Source: Rhizobium etli 8C-3
Lineage (GTDB): Bacteria; Pseudomonadota; Alphaproteobacteria; Rhizobiales; Rhizobiaceae
DNA length: 64,000 bases
Reading direction: 5' to 3'
NCBI RefSeq assembly: GCF_001908375.1
Contig: NZ_CP017242.1
Span: 62,001 to 126,000 of the forward strand
Of this stretch, positions 62,584-64,000 are shown in pieces (the stretch's first letter is position 1; each line of letters starts with the position of its first letter). The notes beneath the pieces are model-generated. The model had not been told where the DNA came from. It ran no database searches and saw only the letters and a program-made list of their open reading frames with translations. A program made the translations under genes and the position numbers.

Positions 62584-63093
62584 CTATTTCTTCAAGCGCA
62601 GGACCATAATCAACTCTTCATTCTCCATACCAAGACCCAGGAAGCCGTTTGGAATGCGGCCAACCTCTACGAAACCGCAGCGTTGATAGAAGCGTATCGC
62701 TGCCGAATTCTCTGCATTCACCGAAAGCTCCAGCTGCAGAACTCCGTGGTTTCGTGCATGCTCTGTAACGTCATGCAAGAGGTTTGCCGCAATCCCGGTC
62801 CCTCTTTCGCCTTTCCGGACATAGACGCTGACAAGCGTCGCGCGATGCACCATTTTCCTCGCACGCTGAAACCTGAGCCCCATCATGCCGACGGGCTGCC
62901 CACTCAGGAACGCGACAAAGACTGGCTGGTCCAGATGTTGGCGCCATTCGCGGTCGGAGAGATGGACCCAATCGTCAAATACACTCGCAAACGAAAGCGG
63001 TTCGTGTGAAAGCGCCTCCAGACGTATGTGGCGAAACACGTCTACGTCCTCGACTGACAGGCGCCTGATTACCGGCCCTTCTTCAATCGACAC
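62584..63093 (-). CDS. GNAT-family N-acetyltransferase
   Basis: GTG 63093 with GGAGGG upstream gives about 169 residues beginning VSIEEGPVIRRLSVEDVDVF; the longer frame to 63204 lacks such a site. The GNAT fold is clear: VSVYVRKGERGTGIAANLLH near residue 90 (acetyl-CoA loop, R/Q-x-x-G-x-G/A) and VNAENSAAIRFYQRCGFVEV near 128. It transfers an acetyl group to an amine of unknown identity. It lies between the ECF operon and the unknown gene at the right edge. Confidence 0.88.
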   Translation of the reverse strand: MSIEEGPVIRRLSVEDVDVFRHIRLEALSHEPLSFASVFDDWVHLSDREWRQHLDQPVFVAFLSGQPVGMMGLRFQRARKMVHRATLVSVYVRKGERGTGIAANLLHDVTEHARNHGVLQLELSVNAENSAAIRFYQRCGFVEVGRIPNGFLGLGMENEELIMVLRLKK

Positions 63094-63210
63094 ATCGCCC
63101 TCCGCCAAAGTTGCTACATCGGGCTGAAAACGCCATCTTGCCACCCTCGGCATCTGATCGAATGGCACGAAGACGCTCCAGCAGCCAAGCCGCCCAGCAT
63201 CCATCCTCGA

Positions 63211-64000
63211 TTACGAACCCGGCCACTGCCACTCGACCGACCCCGAGGTGATGGCCCCTCTGGCGATGTACTCCGACAGGTCCGCCCAGTTGGGATCCCC
63301 GGTGAAACTTGCGAGATCACCGCTCGACTGCACCAAAGGCATCTCCGCGTATTTTGAAAGGGGTGTCGCGGCCGCTCCGAAAAGATCGATCTCCTGGAAT
63401 GGATAGCCGCCAGCAGGCTTCAAGACACGATGGCCCCAAAGCCCGGGTCGCTCGTCCCCACGCAGTTCAGTCAAGAGGTCGAAATTACCCGATTGCTCAA
63501 GGCCGACCGCAGTAAGGTAGCGCATGAGAGGGTAGTAGATGGTCTGGCGACATCCCCCAAGTGCCCTCACGCCGGGCAGGATGGAAGTCACCAGGAACAC
63601 TGTATAGAGGCTGGGCACGATCGCTCGTTGCCGAAGCGCCGCTGCGATGCTGTCCGGCCGGAACTTCACTTCGAATCCGGACGGGGCCGCCGCCCTGAGG
63701 GCGTTTTCGTGGAGGCGGAGCGGAACAATCCTACCCTTTTCCATGCGCCAGAAGAAATCGGTCGTTCTGCGTACCCAACCCCGCCAGGGTCCAATGTTCA
63801 GGCGATCCATGGCGGCCAGGATGCTCTCGGCAACCCTTCCGTCTCCGATAAGGCCAGCTGACATCCAGGATCCCGCGTCGTCGAGATGGTCGGCGACCAG
63901 GTCTGCGATGTCGAAATCATCGAGCTGCAGCAGCTTGATGGGGGAGGGGAGCTTGCCGCGCCAGAGGGTTTGGTTGGCTGCCCTGATTGCGTCGGCCGCA
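63211..64000 (-). CDS. Unrecognised protein, N-terminus beyond right edge
   Basis: The frame is open from TGA at 63211 to the window end at 64000, so the gene starts outside and ATG 63864 is only internal. About 263 residues are visible, with LWRGKLPSPIKLLQLDDFDI, ESILAAMDRLNIGPWRGWVR and LTAVGLEQSGNFDLLTELRG. It looks soluble, with no signal or membrane segment in this part, and has many Trp, Arg and Leu residues. I do not recognise the family. The GNAT gene follows about 120 bases downstream on the same strand. Confidence 0.7.
   Translation of the reverse strand, partial: AADAIRAANQTLWRGKLPSPIKLLQLDDFDIADLVADHLDDAGSWMSAGLIGDGRVAESILAAMDRLNIGPWRGWVRRTTDFFWRMEKGRIVPLRLHENALRAAAPSGFEVKFRPDSIAAALRQRAIVPSLYTVFLVTSILPGVRALGGCRQTIYYPLMRYLTAVGLEQSGNFDLLTELRGDERPGLWGHRVLKPAGGYPFQEIDLFGAAATPLSKYAEMPLVQSSGDLASFTGDPNWADLSEYIARGAITSGSVEWQWPGS

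Noticed and set aside
1..64000. CRISPR arrays, tRNA or rRNA genes, intact insertion sequences, integrase
   Set aside because: No regular spaced repeats, cloverleaf-like sequence, rRNA sequence or transposase/integrase frame was recognised by eye. tRNAscan-SE and ISfinder runs would be needed to exclude short ones.

Overview
The window looks like an accessory region, probably a chromid, megaplasmid or genomic island, of an alphaproteobacterium in the Rhizobiales, most likely the Rhizobiaceae. The basis is high-GC coding sequence, a SyrB-like regulator, peptide and sugar ABC importers of rhizobial type, a LigD-type DNA ligase and many Tat-exported enzymes. The assignment is inference. No rRNA, tRNA, replication gene, integrase or intact insertion sequence was seen.

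1-22 kb is an oxidoreductase region mixed with decaying gene copies. It opens with two tandem molybdopterin dehydrogenase large subunits; the first has Gln where the second has the catalytic Glu, and a third C-terminal scrap lies at 7.9-8.0 kb. A LysR regulator is divergent from three Tat-signal genes: an MBL-fold hydrolase, an intradiol dioxygenase and an aldo/keto reductase. An isoquinoline-oxidoreductase-like IorA/IorB pair (also Tat), a DedA protein and an MFS transporter follow. Between them lie broken genes: AraC regulators, several SDR fragments, a P450 tail, a frameshifted methyltransferase, a nonsense-mutated SDR and a second DedA remnant.

20-28 kb holds small hypothetical genes, an AlbA_2/ATPase protein, a YedK/HMCES-type peptidase whose tail is cut by a TGA, two SyrB-like coiled-coil proteins, an ATP-dependent DNA ligase and a cold-shock protein. 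From 28 to 38 kb everything is on the minus strand: a TetR regulator with a quinone oxidoreductase, then a run of SBP, two permeases, a double ATPase, a CapA-family protein and peptidase T. The second set looks like a peptide uptake and hydrolysis unit.

38.5-50.7 kb is a defence island: an XRE regulator, a RES-domain gene with an amber codon, a small HTH gene, hsdM-hsdS-hsdR with a 36-codon DUF262 remnant wedged between hsdS and hsdR by ATGA overlaps, a YgjP-like metallopeptidase, and an apparent Kiwa pair (KwaA/KwaB) on the opposite strand.

51.2-58.3 kb is one plus-strand operon behind a perfect 14-bp palindrome. It encodes a fusion of a LacI DNA-binding domain to a PfkB sugar kinase, a glutamine-amidotransferase-like protein, a CUT2/LsrB-like ABC importer (ATPase, SBP, two permeases) and an M20 hydrolase. 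The fusion and this gene set are the best candidate here for a poorly described system: a kinase-derived regulator controlling uptake and hydrolysis of an unknown, probably amide-linked, sugar-like compound.

59-62.4 kb (minus strand) is an ECF importer (S, double ATPase, T) in overlapping genes with a phosphoribosyltransferase, which suggests nucleobase uptake with trapping. A GNAT acetyltransferase and an unrecognised gene that runs off the right edge finish the window.
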